The notes beneath the pieces are model-generated. The model had not been told where the DNA came from, did not search any database, and saw only the letters and a program-made list of their open reading frames with translations. From contig JAQTMK010000001.1 in assembly GCA_028714375.1 (NCBI GenBank), forward strand, positions 348,835 through 382,062: a DNA stretch of 33,228 nucleotides. The letters are read 5' to 3'. This stretch comes from Candidatus Nanoarchaeia archaeon (GTDB lineage Archaea > Nanobdellota > Nanobdellia > SCGC-AAA011-G17 > JACPNG01). This document shows positions 7,069-14,235 of the stretch, one piece after another; positions within the stretch are counted from its first letter, which is position 1, and every line of letters starts with the position of its first letter. Position numbers and translations under genes: made by a program.

Positions 7069-7083
7069 AAAAACCTTTAAAAA
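7069..7083 (+). promoter_or_regulatory. BRE/TATA promoter of rpp30
   Basis: AAAAACC-TTTAAAAA ends 23 nt before the ATG at 7106, implying a leaderless mRNA. It is almost identical to the rnpB promoter at 713-726. Confidence 0.6.
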
Positions 7084-7105
7084 CATACTAGAATTATAAT
7101 TTTCT

Positions 7106-7675
7106 ATGATAGACTTGGTTTTAAATAATTTCAAAAATCCTGAAAAGTATGGTTTCTCCAGTTTTTACAGAATAAATGTGCATAATATAAAATCTCCAAA
7201 AGATTTGCTTAAAATAAAAGATAAAATAATAATTGTTAAGGGTTCTGAATTTAATTATGAAGTTCTTTCAAATTCCTCTGTGGATATTTTATTGGATCCA
7301 GAACCAGAAGAAGCAAGGGATTTTTTGCATCATAGGAATTCAGGACTGAACAAACCTTTGACAGACTTGGCATACAAGAAAAATATTATCATCGCTTTCA
7401 GTATTTCAAGAATTTTAAATTCAAAAAACCAGGCAGAATTGTTGGGAAGAATAAAACAAAACATACAAATATGCAAGAAATCAAGAGTTCCTATATTGAT
7501 TTCAAGCTTTGCTTCAAATGAATATGAATTAAGACACTATAATGATATCAAAACCTTTGCTTTGTTCTTGGGTTTAAGCACGCAGGACTTTAAACTGTCT
7601 TCTGAACTATTTGAAAAATTATTAAAAGACAAGGAAGAAGTTATAACTCCTGGTTTAAGAATTCTGAAAAAATAA
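7106..7675 (+). CDS. rnp3: RNase P protein subunit Rpp30
   Basis: A 189-aa TIM-barrel-like protein subunit of RNase P that pairs with Pop5 to activate the catalytic domain of the RNA. Family hallmarks are visible: 'HHRNSGLNKPLTDLAYKKNIIIAFSI' (family RNSGL/D ... A...N..I.FS), 'RIKQNIQICKKSRVPILISSFA' (family ... VP..ISS.A), and the C-terminal 'ELRHYNDIKTFALFLGLS'. The length fits archaeal members, slightly short. The RNase P RNA and Pop5 are also in the window. It is a single-gene unit with its own promoter, divergent from scpA. Confidence 0.88.
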   Translation: MIDLVLNNFKNPEKYGFSSFYRINVHNIKSPKDLLKIKDKIIIVKGSEFNYEVLSNSSVDILLDPEPEEARDFLHHRNSGLNKPLTDLAYKKNIIIAFSISRILNSKNQAELLGRIKQNIQICKKSRVPILISSFASNEYELRHYNDIKTFALFLGLSTQDFKLSSELFEKLLKDKEEVITPGLRILKK

Positions 7676-7684
7676 AGAACAAGT

Positions 7685-7692
7685 TTTATAAA
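7685..7692 (+). promoter_or_regulatory. TATA box of the subtilase gene
   Basis: TTTATAAA lies 24-31 nt before the ATG at 7716; leaderless start. Confidence 0.55.
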
Positions 7693-7715
7693 TTAATTTT
7701 AATTGAATTATCTGG

Positions 7716-9857
7716 ATGAGTAAATACATTTCAATCGGGGTGATAGTATTAGTTATTTCTGTTGGATGTTTTTGGTTTATTACAAATAATAATGTTGATT
7801 TCAAAGAGGTTCATCAAAAAATTGCAGAAGATGGGCAAGCAAGGATAATCGTTAAAATTTCTCCTGAAAACCAGAAAGCTACAGGGATGGTAGTTGCAGA
7901 CTATAACACAATAGATAATCAAATTTTAGTTCTGGATGTAAATGAAACAAGTCTGGAAATATTAGAAGATAATAATCTAATCCAGGAAATAGGATTGGAT
8001 GAAAGAGTAAAAATATTTTTACCCCAGTCCTCTGTAATAATAGAATCAGATAAAGTTAACAATTTGATACAGACTCAAAACCTAACTGGAGAATCAGTTG
8101 GTATATGTCTTCTTGATACAGGAGTAGACAAATATCATGAAGGATTACAAAATACAATTGTTAATGAAGCATGTTTTTGTAAGAATTGCTGCCAGGGAGA
8201 CGATACAAGTTTAAACGCAACAGATGATAATGGTCACGGAACCCATATAGCAGGGATACTGTCTGCAGCACAAACAATAAATGGAATTGCTCCCGATTCT
8301 AAAATTGTTGCAGTAAAAGTAATGGACAGCACAGGGTCTGGTTGGGCCAGTGATTTAATCTCAGGAATAAATTATTGTATTGAAAATAAAGATTCCTATA
8401 ATATTTCAGTTATAAGTCTAAGTCTTGGTGGGGGGAGTTATTCAAGTCATTGCAATGGTCAGGGTCTTTTAACAAGATTATATGGTGAATCAATAGATCT
8501 GGCAGTATCAAACAACATTTCAGTTGTTGCTGCAACAGGTAATCTTGGTAGTCCAACTTCCATAGCAGCTCCTGCCTGCATTGAAAATGCTATTGCTGTT
8601 GGTTCAGTAAATAAGGATGATACAATCTCAACATACACCAGCAGAAATTCAATCACAGATTTACTTGCTCCTGGAAATGAAATTACTTCATTAAAACTTG
8701 GAGGAGGAACTGTTATTATGTCAGGAACTTCCATGTCAGTTCCACACGTTTCAGCTGCCATAGCCTTGTTGCAGCAATACAAAAAAGAAGAGTCAAATTC
8801 AGTTTTAACTTCAGCTGAAATTGAAAATGTTTTAAAACAGACCGGAGTCCAGATTTATGATTCTGCTACAAATCTTAATTTTTCAAGGATAGATGTTTAT
8901 GAAGCACTGAAATCCATAGATAATCTAGCACCATCTATTTATGATTTCAAAACTTATGAAAGTGTAAAAAATAATGAAAACCTGACTTTTGATTTTAGTG
9001 CTTCAGATATTTTCTTAGATTCAAAATATATAGAGATAAATAACCAAACTTATTCAATAGATTATATGTTAGATACTTCTCAGTTTAACATTTCAGATGA
9101 AATTTCTTATAGATATTATGCAAACGACACAAATAATAATGTCAGATCTTCAGATTTATTTTCATTCACAATACAGGAAGAAGATTCAACAATAGGTATA
9201 ACTTTGATAATCCCATCGAATAATTCTTATTTAGTAAACGGAACAAATGAATTTAGTTATTATGCAGTTGATGATGATTTGGTTAATTGTACCTTAAATG
9301 TAAATAATCAGGAATTTTTCAATGAAACCACAAATGAAACAATAAGTTATCTAGTTGATATTCAGGAAGATGGTAACTTTACTGTTTATTGTTATGATTC
9401 CTTATTAAATTACAATGAAGAAACAAATTTCTTTACAGTAAATTTTACAGAAGAAGTTGTGATTAAGCCTTATTGCGGTGATGGTAATTGTGATAGTTCA
9501 GAAACTTGCTCTTCATGCTCTTCAGATTGCGGGGCCTGTCCAGCATCTTCATCAGGCGGTGGCGGAGGCGGAGGAGGCGGTGGAGGAGGAAGCTCAGCAA
9601 CAAGTTCAGTAATTCAAACAATACCAGCAGTCAACAAAACAACAGAACCAGCAATAGAAAAAAACATTATTGAAGAACCAGAAATTGTACCTGAAAAAAC
9701 AATTGAGAATCAAACTTCTTCAAGGGTAGCAACAGGACTTGCTGTAAAAAACCCACCAAAAGTTTTGTTTAACTGGAAAAACATTGTAGCAGGTTCATTA
9801 TTATTAGTTTTATTATTCTTTGGTATAAAAGGTTTGCATATAATACATAAAAAATAA
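7716..9857 (+). CDS. Membrane-anchored subtilisin-like serine protease (S8)
   Basis: A 713-aa surface protease. Residues 4-22 form an N-terminal signal/TM segment, and a short pro-domain-like region follows to about 120. The catalytic triad is D134 (CLLDTGVD), H174 (DDNGHGTHIAG) and S339 (SGTSMSVPHVSAA), with oxyanion N276 (AATGN). A Cys-rich stretch (EACFCKNCC, 151-159) is inserted between D and H. After about 400 come two Ig-like beta regions. A six-cysteine module CGDGNCDSSETC..C...CGAC follows near 587-609, then a run of 12 Gly and an acidic/Pro stalk. The last 30 residues hold a TM helix (IVAGSLLLVLLFFGI) ending in HIIHKK. It is therefore anchored at the C-terminus, and perhaps at both ends, facing outward. 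The substrate is unknown. Confidence 0.9.
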   Translation: MSKYISIGVIVLVISVGCFWFITNNNVDFKEVHQKIAEDGQARIIVKISPENQKATGMVVADYNTIDNQILVLDVNETSLEILEDNNLIQEIGLDERVKIFLPQSSVIIESDKVNNLIQTQNLTGESVGICLLDTGVDKYHEGLQNTIVNEACFCKNCCQGDDTSLNATDDNGHGTHIAGILSAAQTINGIAPDSKIVAVKVMDSTGSGWASDLISGINYCIENKDSYNISVISLSLGGGSYSSHCNGQGLLTRLYGESIDLAVSNNISVVAATGNLGSPTSIAAPACIENAIAVGSVNKDDTISTYTSRNSITDLLAPGNEITSLKLGGGTVIMSGTSMSVPHVSAAIALLQQYKKEESNSVLTSAEIENVLKQTGVQIYDSATNLNFSRIDVYEALKSIDNLAPSIYDFKTYESVKNNENLTFDFSASDIFLDSKYIEINNQTYSIDYMLDTSQFNISDEISYRYYANDTNNNVRSSDLFSFTIQEEDSTIGITLIIPSNNSYLVNGTNEFSYYAVDDDLVNCTLNVNNQEFFNETTNETISYLVDIQEDGNFTVYCYDSLLNYNEETNFFTVNFTEEVVIKPYCGDGNCDSSETCSSCSSDCGACPASSSGGGGGGGGGGGGSSATSSVIQTIPAVNKTTEPAIEKNIIEEPEIVPEKTIENQTSSRVATGLAVKNPPKVLFNWKNIVAGSLLLVLLFFGIKGLHIIHKK

Positions 9858-9871
9858 TAGATATATATACA

Positions 9872-10360
9872 TTAAAAATAGAAAAAAAGGCTAGGAAAAC
9901 CTAGCCGAATTAGTACAAAATTGTCATTGTTTTTCTTTACCTTGGGAGTTATTGGTTTGTTTGTTAGCTTATTTTTTATATTATCACTATTTCTTAGGTT
10001 GTCGATATAAATAAAGAGATCCTCCATCTCCTTTTGTATTTTTCCTAAGTCTTCTATTGTTAGGATATGTTTTATTTTTTCTTGAATTCTGAATACTCCT
10101 TCTTTGTCTCTGACATTCTTCTCAACTAACTCCCGAATTATCTGGAAATATTTCCCCCTCTCAGCATTTTCAGACTTATAGGCTCGTCGAAAATATTCCC
10201 CACTCCAGATAAGATCTAAAATTAACAGGAGAAGGAAGAATACAATCAAACCACTAACTTTCCCATCGCTTTTTTTCTTTGAAATATTCCTTCTCTTTGT
10301 TTTCTTTGAAATATTCCCTCTCTTTGTTTTCTTTGAGATCTTCCCTTTCTTTGTTTTCAT
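9872..10360 (-). CDS. Lys-rich single-pass membrane protein with N-terminal 9-aa repeats
   Basis: A 162-aa frame of unknown function. The N-terminus has three tandem copies of a nine-residue basic unit (KTKKGKISK, KTKRGNISK, KTKRRNISK), then one TM helix (GLIVFFLLLLILDLIW, about 38-53) and a helical charged region (YFQIIRELVEKN...IQKEMEDLFIYIDNL) that may form a coiled coil. The basic end should be cytoplasmic, where it could bind nucleic acid. The start is set by AAGGGGGG 4-6 nt before the ATG. The last residues (RLGFPSLFFYF) are encoded by the terminator hairpin and its T-tract, so the true stop is probably missing through a small indel; a neighbouring frame has TAC TAA just before the hairpin. 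Confidence 0.6.
   Translation of the reverse strand: MKTKKGKISKKTKRGNISKKTKRRNISKKKSDGKVSGLIVFFLLLLILDLIWSGEYFRRAYKSENAERGKYFQIIRELVEKNVRDKEGVFRIQEKIKHILTIEDLGKIQKEMEDLFIYIDNLRNSDNIKNKLTNKPITPKVKKNNDNFVLIRLGFPSLFFYF
9889..9906 (-). terminator. Hairpin terminator with T-tract
   Basis: GGCTAGG-AAAA-CCTAGCC (7-bp perfect stem) is followed on the minus strand by TTTTTTTCTATTTTT. It overlaps the end of the open frame of the Lys-rich membrane protein. Confidence 0.75.
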
Positions 10361-10497
10361 AATCCCCCCTTCTTTTTAGAATAGGTTATTTCGGGTTCTC
10401 CAGCCTTTAAAAAAAGATGTTGCAGAATTAACTACTGATGAAGTTTCCAAACTTATGTAGATTGTTAATCTTTTTAACTAGAACTCTTATATAAAGA

Positions 10498-10902
10498 TTA
10501 CTGTCCAGGATTATAAACTTCATACTTTACCCGTTTCTTTTCTATAGTGTCTCTGACTTTCTTTTCAGGGCCAGATAAATTTGATTTTCCAGACTTAACT
10601 TCAACAAATATAATCTCTTCAGTATTTTTTTCCTTGTGTCCTTTGAACACTATAAAGTCCACAGGACTTCCGAGAAATCTTGCTTCTGTAGGATCATACG
10701 GAAAATTAGGCATATAGGGAGCAAGTTGTTCAGAAAACTTCCCAGTCAAAACACTTCTTGATTTTTTTATTGCATCTTCTCTTATTTCAGGAACAAGATG
10801 ATCTTCCCATAATTTATTTGTTAAATTTTTTCCTAACAAATATCCAACAACAACAGAAATTATAATAACCACACAAATAACCAAAATTGTAGATATATCC
10901 AT
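10498..10902 (-). CDS. Membrane-tethered Holliday-junction-resolvase-like nuclease
   Basis: A 134-aa protein. Residues 4-24 are one TM helix (TILVICVVIIISVVVGYLLG). The rest matches the archaeal Holliday-junction-resolvase-related family (Endonuc_Holl-type). The 'SRSVLTGKFSEQLAPYMPNF' helix with E58 is followed by 'PYDPTEARFLGSPVDFIVF' with D82 and 'EEIIFVEVKSGKSNLS' with E101 and K103, making a complete E...D...ExK nuclease core. The 'FPY(D/N)P.(D/E)ARFLG.P(V/I)DFIVF' stretch is diagnostic. It is single-gene, with no RBS and a TATA-like TTATAAGAAATAAA upstream. Why a DNA nuclease is tethered to the membrane is unknown. Confidence 0.82.
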   Translation of the reverse strand: MDISTILVICVVIIISVVVGYLLGKNLTNKLWEDHLVPEIREDAIKKSRSVLTGKFSEQLAPYMPNFPYDPTEARFLGSPVDFIVFKGHKEKNTEEIIFVEVKSGKSNLSGPEKKVRDTIEKKRVKYEVYNPGQ

Positions 10903-10977
10903 AAGATATTTTAGAGTTTATTTCTTATAATCCTTTCTAAACCAGATTTTCCCCACAATAAAGTAGTTCTATACGCA

Positions 10978-10985
10978 TTTAAATA
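10978..10985 (+). promoter_or_regulatory. TATA box of the candidate structured RNA
   Basis: TTTAAATA is centred 25 nt before G11007, the first base of the closing helix of the RNA below. Confidence 0.5.
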
Positions 10986-11006
10986 TTTTATTGCATTATA
11001 TATTTT

Positions 11007-11112
11007 GGAGTTAGACAATCTGTTTAAGCACAGACTCTTCGGAGTCAAAGGTTTATTAACTCGTTAATAAACTTAGCTTACTCAGGCCTTGAAACTCCGT
11101 TTTATTTTTCTA
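11007..11112 (+). ncRNA. Candidate structured ncRNA with three-way junction
   Basis: An intergenic RNA of about 100 nt that I cannot assign to a known class. Helices: P1 GGAGTT (11007-11012) with AACTCC (11093-11098); CAA 11016-11018 with TTG 11089-11091; CTG 11020-11022 with CAG 11083-11085; P2 TAAGC 11025-11029 with GCTTA 11076-11080. Inside these are two hairpins: P3 GACTC-TTCG-GAGTC (11033-11046), a canonical C(UUCG)G tetraloop, and P4, an 11-bp stem AGGTTTATTAA/TTAATAAACTT with loop CTCG (11049-11074). A TATA box lies 25 nt upstream, and GTTTTATTTTTC follows P1 as a terminator. The UUCG loop and T-tract fix the strand as plus. Confidence 0.65.
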
Positions 11113-12096
11113 AAGAAATAAAGAAATAATTTCATCCAGAGTACACGTAGCAGTTCCCTGTTTTCTCACCACAACGCCCGCAGCTTTATTTGCAAAAGAG
11201 GCAGATTCATATAAAGAAAAACCAGCACCTAATGCCAAAGCAATCGCAGCAGCGACAGTATCTCCAGCACCAATAATATCTAAAACTTGATTGTTAGTTG
11301 TTGTAGCAGACAGAGAATAAATTTCATCTCCATCAAAAACTATCATCCCCTTTGGGCCAGCAGTTATAATCAAATTTTTAGGATTTAGTTTTTTCTTTAA
11401 ACTTACTCCAATCTGTTTAATTTCTTCTTCATTAAGATGCTTATTATTTTTTTTACCTGTTAAAGCAAGATATGCTTCAGAATCATTTGGAACTAAAGTA
11501 TTGAAATTCTTAAATTTGTGTAATTGTGGTCTAGAATCTCCTAATACAATCTTGTCAATTTTTGAAAGATAATTTATGATTGGATCTACAACAATTCCTT
11601 TACTGTAATCCGATAAAACAATTGCATCAAATAATTCTAAATTATTCTTTAACCCATCTATTATTTTTTTTGATTCCTCTTTACTTATATCTGGCTGAGG
11701 TTCTCTTTCAATTCTACATTGAAGGGTTGGAACTGCATGGGCTCCTGAATTGGAGAAGTATTCTCTTCTGTAAAAATGAAGTTTCTTGGTTTTGCTCTGA
11801 AAAATTAAAGACGTATCTACACCCCTATTTACAAAAAAGTTGATTAAATATTTAGAGTATTCATCATCACCAACAATAGCAACCGGGATAACTTTCCCGC
11901 CAAGAGAAAGAATATTGTTTGCAGTGTTTCCTGCTCCACCCAAGGTTTTAGTTTCACCAATTTGATAGCCAGTTGGGCATGGTGCTTCAGGGCATAGTTT
12001 TGTTGCAAGATAATAAAAACAATGGTCTATAGCATAATCTCCAATAACTGCCACAGTTGTCTTACTGAATTTTTCCCTAAGTTCATTATAGTCCAT
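11110..12096 (-). CDS. PfkB-family carbohydrate kinase, RfaE/HldE-kinase-like
   Basis: A 328-aa ribokinase-fold sugar kinase. The N-terminal 'TLGGAGNTANNILSLGGKVIPVAIVGDD' is the PfkB signature 1 (GGAGNxAxN). The ATP/catalytic end is 'DIIGAGDTVAAAIALALGAG' (about 275-295), with the base Asp in GAGD. 'DYSKGIV' and 'LVPNDSEAYLALTG' match the heptose-7-phosphate kinase (RfaE domain 1) subgroup more than ribokinase or ADP-glucokinase. The bacterial partner domain (nucleotidyltransferase) is absent here. Its real sugar substrate is unknown: a phosphorylated sugar for surface glycans is an inference. It stands alone, with its 3' end touching the structured RNA's terminator. Confidence 0.85.
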   Translation of the reverse strand: MDYNELREKFSKTTVAVIGDYAIDHCFYYLATKLCPEAPCPTGYQIGETKTLGGAGNTANNILSLGGKVIPVAIVGDDEYSKYLINFFVNRGVDTSLIFQSKTKKLHFYRREYFSNSGAHAVPTLQCRIEREPQPDISKEESKKIIDGLKNNLELFDAIVLSDYSKGIVVDPIINYLSKIDKIVLGDSRPQLHKFKNFNTLVPNDSEAYLALTGKKNNKHLNEEEIKQIGVSLKKKLNPKNLIITAGPKGMIVFDGDEIYSLSATTTNNQVLDIIGAGDTVAAAIALALGAGFSLYESASFANKAAGVVVRKQGTATCTLDEIISLFL

Positions 12097-12133
12097 AAAA
12101 CTAAATCTAATTAAGGATTTTTAAGAATTATTG

Positions 12134-12360
12134 TTATCTTTTACACTCTTTTATAATTTCTTTAAAGATTTTATTTAGCTTCAAACCCCTGCATTTTCTT
12201 GTTCTAAGAACTTCTTTTTCCCTTTTGGATTGTGTTTATTCTCACCATTTTTTGTTTTATGTTTAATTATTTTTTGGGAGATCCTTCTTCTTTCAGAAAT
12301 AAGTTTTATGATTTTATAATCAATCCTGTCAATTTTTAATCTTTCTTTTTTTAGGTCCAT
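12134..12360 (-). pseudogene. Chorismate mutase broken by a single-base frameshift
   Basis: From the ATG at 12358-12360 the frame reads MDLKKERLKIDRIDYKIIKL then ISERRRISQKIIKHKTKNGE, the N-terminal helix of AroQ-type chorismate mutase (family L..R.EID.ID..IL.L..ER...A..I...K). At the CCAAAAGGG run (about 12221-12229) the frame shifts and would stop at 12181. Reading one base back restores PKREKEVLRTRKCRGLKLNK then IFKEIIKECKR and a stop at 12134, which is the expected 'DP.RE..VL.R' helix. The gene is otherwise intact (about 75 codons). Options are a fresh pseudogene, a sequencing or assembly indel at the A-run, or programmed -1 slippage on AAA. Its start overlaps nothing essential; pop5's promoter lies just behind. 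Confidence 0.75.
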
Positions 12361-12397
12361 GAAATTAATTCTGAAATATGACTATTTAAATCTAACC

Positions 12398-12411
12398 AAA
12401 ACCTTTATAAA
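12398..12411 (+). promoter_or_regulatory. BRE/TATA promoter of the pop5-rpoK operon
   Basis: AAAACC-TTTATAAA; transcription would start near 12432, leaving a leader of about 35 nt before ATG 12467. No other clear promoter is seen before rpoK, so it probably drives the whole seven-gene run. Confidence 0.65.
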
Positions 12412-12466
12412 CTGTGTTTATAAATTAATCTTGGACGAGAAAAGAAAAACACAGGGGTTTTCTAAT

Positions 12467-12802
12467 ATGAAAAAACTAAAGCCTTTAATCCCCACATTAA
12501 GAGAAAAGAAAAGATATCTGGTATATGAGATATATTCAAATGAAAACTTAACTAATTTAAAGACTGAAATATTAAATTCAATAAGAAAATTTCTTGGTTC
12601 TTTTGGTCTTGCTAAAGCAGGCATACAGATTGTTGAAACAAAAAACAATAAAGGAATCATAAGAGTTAATAACAAAGAGTTAAATAATCTGAAAACAGCT
12701 TTGATTTTAACAAATAAAATAAACCAAAAAGATGTTTACATTAGACCTATTTTTGTTACAGGTCTTTTAGGAAAAGCAAAAATAAAACTAGGAGGAGATT
12801 AA
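12467..12802 (+). CDS. rnp2: RNase P protein subunit Pop5
   Basis: A 111-aa archaeal Pop5/Rpp14 subunit of RNase P, partner of Rpp30. The start MKKLKPLIPTLREKKRYLVYEI is the conserved Pop5 N-terminus ('LP.TLREKKRY'). 'FLGSFGLAKAGIQIVE..NNKGIIRVNNKELNNLKTALIL' fits the family beta-alpha-beta core. A longer frame from 12359 exists, but that extra part covers the promoter at 12398-12411 and the family starts at MKKLKP, so I use ATG 12467. The GGAGG of the next gene begins in its last codons. It heads an operon of protein and RNA degradation genes, the usual archaeal arrangement. Confidence 0.9.
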   Translation: MKKLKPLIPTLREKKRYLVYEIYSNENLTNLKTEILNSIRKFLGSFGLAKAGIQIVETKNNKGIIRVNNKELNNLKTALILTNKINQKDVYIRPIFVTGLLGKAKIKLGGD

Positions 12803-12804
12803 AT

Positions 12805-13521
12805 ATGCAACCACAAGCACAGCATCAAATGATGGGATACGACAGGGCTTCAACCATGTTTTCCCCAGATGGAAGATTATTGCAGGTAGAATATGCAAAA
12901 AAAACAGTAAAACAAGGATCAGTAGCAATGGGGATTGTATGTAAGGATGGAGTTATTCTTGTTGCAGACAAAAGAATTGCTGATAAATTAATTTTACCAA
13001 CTTCAGTAGAAAAAGTTTTTCAGGTAGATGATCATATAGCAGCAACACCAACAGGATTGGTTATGGATGGAAGAGTGTTGATTGAGAGAGCTCAGTTGAT
13101 AGCACAGCAGCACAGGGTAACATATGATGATAGTATCGATGTTTTGACATTGGTTAAGGAAATATCAGATATCAAGCAGGCTCATACTCAGTACGGTGGA
13201 GCTCGTCCATATGGTGTTTCATTGCTGATAGCTGGAATAAATGAAAATCCTCATTTGTTCATGACAGACCCAACAGGAGTTTACTTTGAATACAAGGCAA
13301 CAGCAATTGGTGAATATGAACAGGAAATAAAAAATATTTTGGAAAAAACCTACAAGGATTCCATAACAATGGATTTAGGAATCAAGACAGCAATTACTTC
13401 TCTTAAAGCAGTTTTAGGAAAAGAATTTGCTATAGAAAGAATAGACGCAATAAGAATTTCAAAAGCAACAAAGAAATTCGAAAGAATATCAACAGAGGAA
13501 CTTCAGAAATATAATGTTTAA
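12805..13521 (+). CDS. psmA: 20S proteasome alpha subunit
   Basis: A 238-aa alpha subunit forming the outer rings of the archaeal 20S proteasome. The N-terminal gating region and signature 'YDRASTMFSPDGRLLQVEYAKK' (residues about 13-34) are canonical. Alpha-type features follow: 'GVILVADKRI', the internal 'EKVFQVDDHIAATPTGLVMDGRVLIERAQL' and the 'QYGGARPYGVSLLIAG' strand. There is no N-terminal Thr, as expected. GGAGGAGATTAAAT precedes the ATG. It is three nt upstream of SBDS, and the pop5-psmA-sdo1-exosome order is a well-known archaeal superoperon. The beta subunit is not in this window. Confidence 0.97.
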   Translation: MQPQAQHQMMGYDRASTMFSPDGRLLQVEYAKKTVKQGSVAMGIVCKDGVILVADKRIADKLILPTSVEKVFQVDDHIAATPTGLVMDGRVLIERAQLIAQQHRVTYDDSIDVLTLVKEISDIKQAHTQYGGARPYGVSLLIAGINENPHLFMTDPTGVYFEYKATAIGEYEQEIKNILEKTYKDSITMDLGIKTAITSLKAVLGKEFAIERIDAIRISKATKKFERISTEELQKYNV

Positions 13522-13523
13522 AA

Positions 13524-14225
13524 ATGGTAAACGTTGAAGAAGCTAGCACAGCAAAGTTAACAATGAACGGAAAAACATTTGAGATTTTGGTAGATTGCGA
13601 AAAAGCAATGGACTTCAAAAAAGGAAAAATTAAAAATGTTTCAGAGGCAATTGTTACAGACGAAGTGTTTAAGGATCTTAAAAAAGGTTACCTAGCTTCA
13701 GAACAGGATCTGAGAGAGATATTCAAGACTGCAAATCCGGAGATAATATCAAAAGAAATATTAATGCGTGGAGAAATCCAGGTAACTGCAGAATACAGGA
13801 ATAAAGAACGTGAGTTAAAGAGAAACAAGATTATAGAGATTATAAGAACAAATGCAATTAACCCACAGACAAGCTTACCACATCCAGCAGACAGAATAAA
13901 ATCTGCAATGGAACAGGCAAGAGTAAATATAGACGAACACAGACAAGCAGAAGAACAGGTACAGGATGTATTAAAAAAAATAAATCCAATTTTGCCTATT
14001 AAATTTGAGACAAGGCAGGTACAGGTTGTAATACCATCAAAATATTCTGCCCAATCATATAATGTTCTTCATAAATTTGGAAAAATATCCAATGAAGATT
14101 GGTTATCAAATGGTTCTTTATCAGCAGTTCTGGAAATCCCAGCAGGTATTCAGGAAGACCTTGAAAAATCTGTATATGCATTAACACACGGAGAAGCAGA
14201 AATTAAGATATTAACTAAGAAATAG
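13524..14225 (+). CDS. sdo1: SBDS/Sdo1 ribosome maturation protein
   Basis: A 233-aa archaeal orthologue of Shwachman-Bodian-Diamond protein, which with EFL1-like GTPases helps release aIF6 from the large subunit. Three domains are visible: an N-terminal FYSH domain (about 1-90, 'FEILVDCEKAMDFKKGKI' and 'GYLASEQDLREIF'), a central helical domain (about 95-160, 'IIEIIRTNAINPQTSLPHPADRI' with the conserved 'NPQT..PHP..RI'), and a C-terminal ferredoxin-like domain (about 165-233). Length and order are normal. It starts 2 nt after psmA stops. Confidence 0.96.
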   Translation: MVNVEEASTAKLTMNGKTFEILVDCEKAMDFKKGKIKNVSEAIVTDEVFKDLKKGYLASEQDLREIFKTANPEIISKEILMRGEIQVTAEYRNKERELKRNKIIEIIRTNAINPQTSLPHPADRIKSAMEQARVNIDEHRQAEEQVQDVLKKINPILPIKFETRQVQVVIPSKYSAQSYNVLHKFGKISNEDWLSNGSLSAVLEIPAGIQEDLEKSVYALTHGEAEIKILTKK

Positions 14226-14235
14226 GGAGGATAAA

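Noticed and set aside
9579..9590. Frameshift or assembly artefact in the Gly run of the subtilase
   Set aside because: The Gly run uses mixed GGN codons and the frame continues into a sensible stalk and TM anchor.
12359..12466. N-terminal extension of Pop5
   Set aside because: It contains the AAAACCTTTATAAA promoter, and the conserved family start is MKKLKP at 12467.
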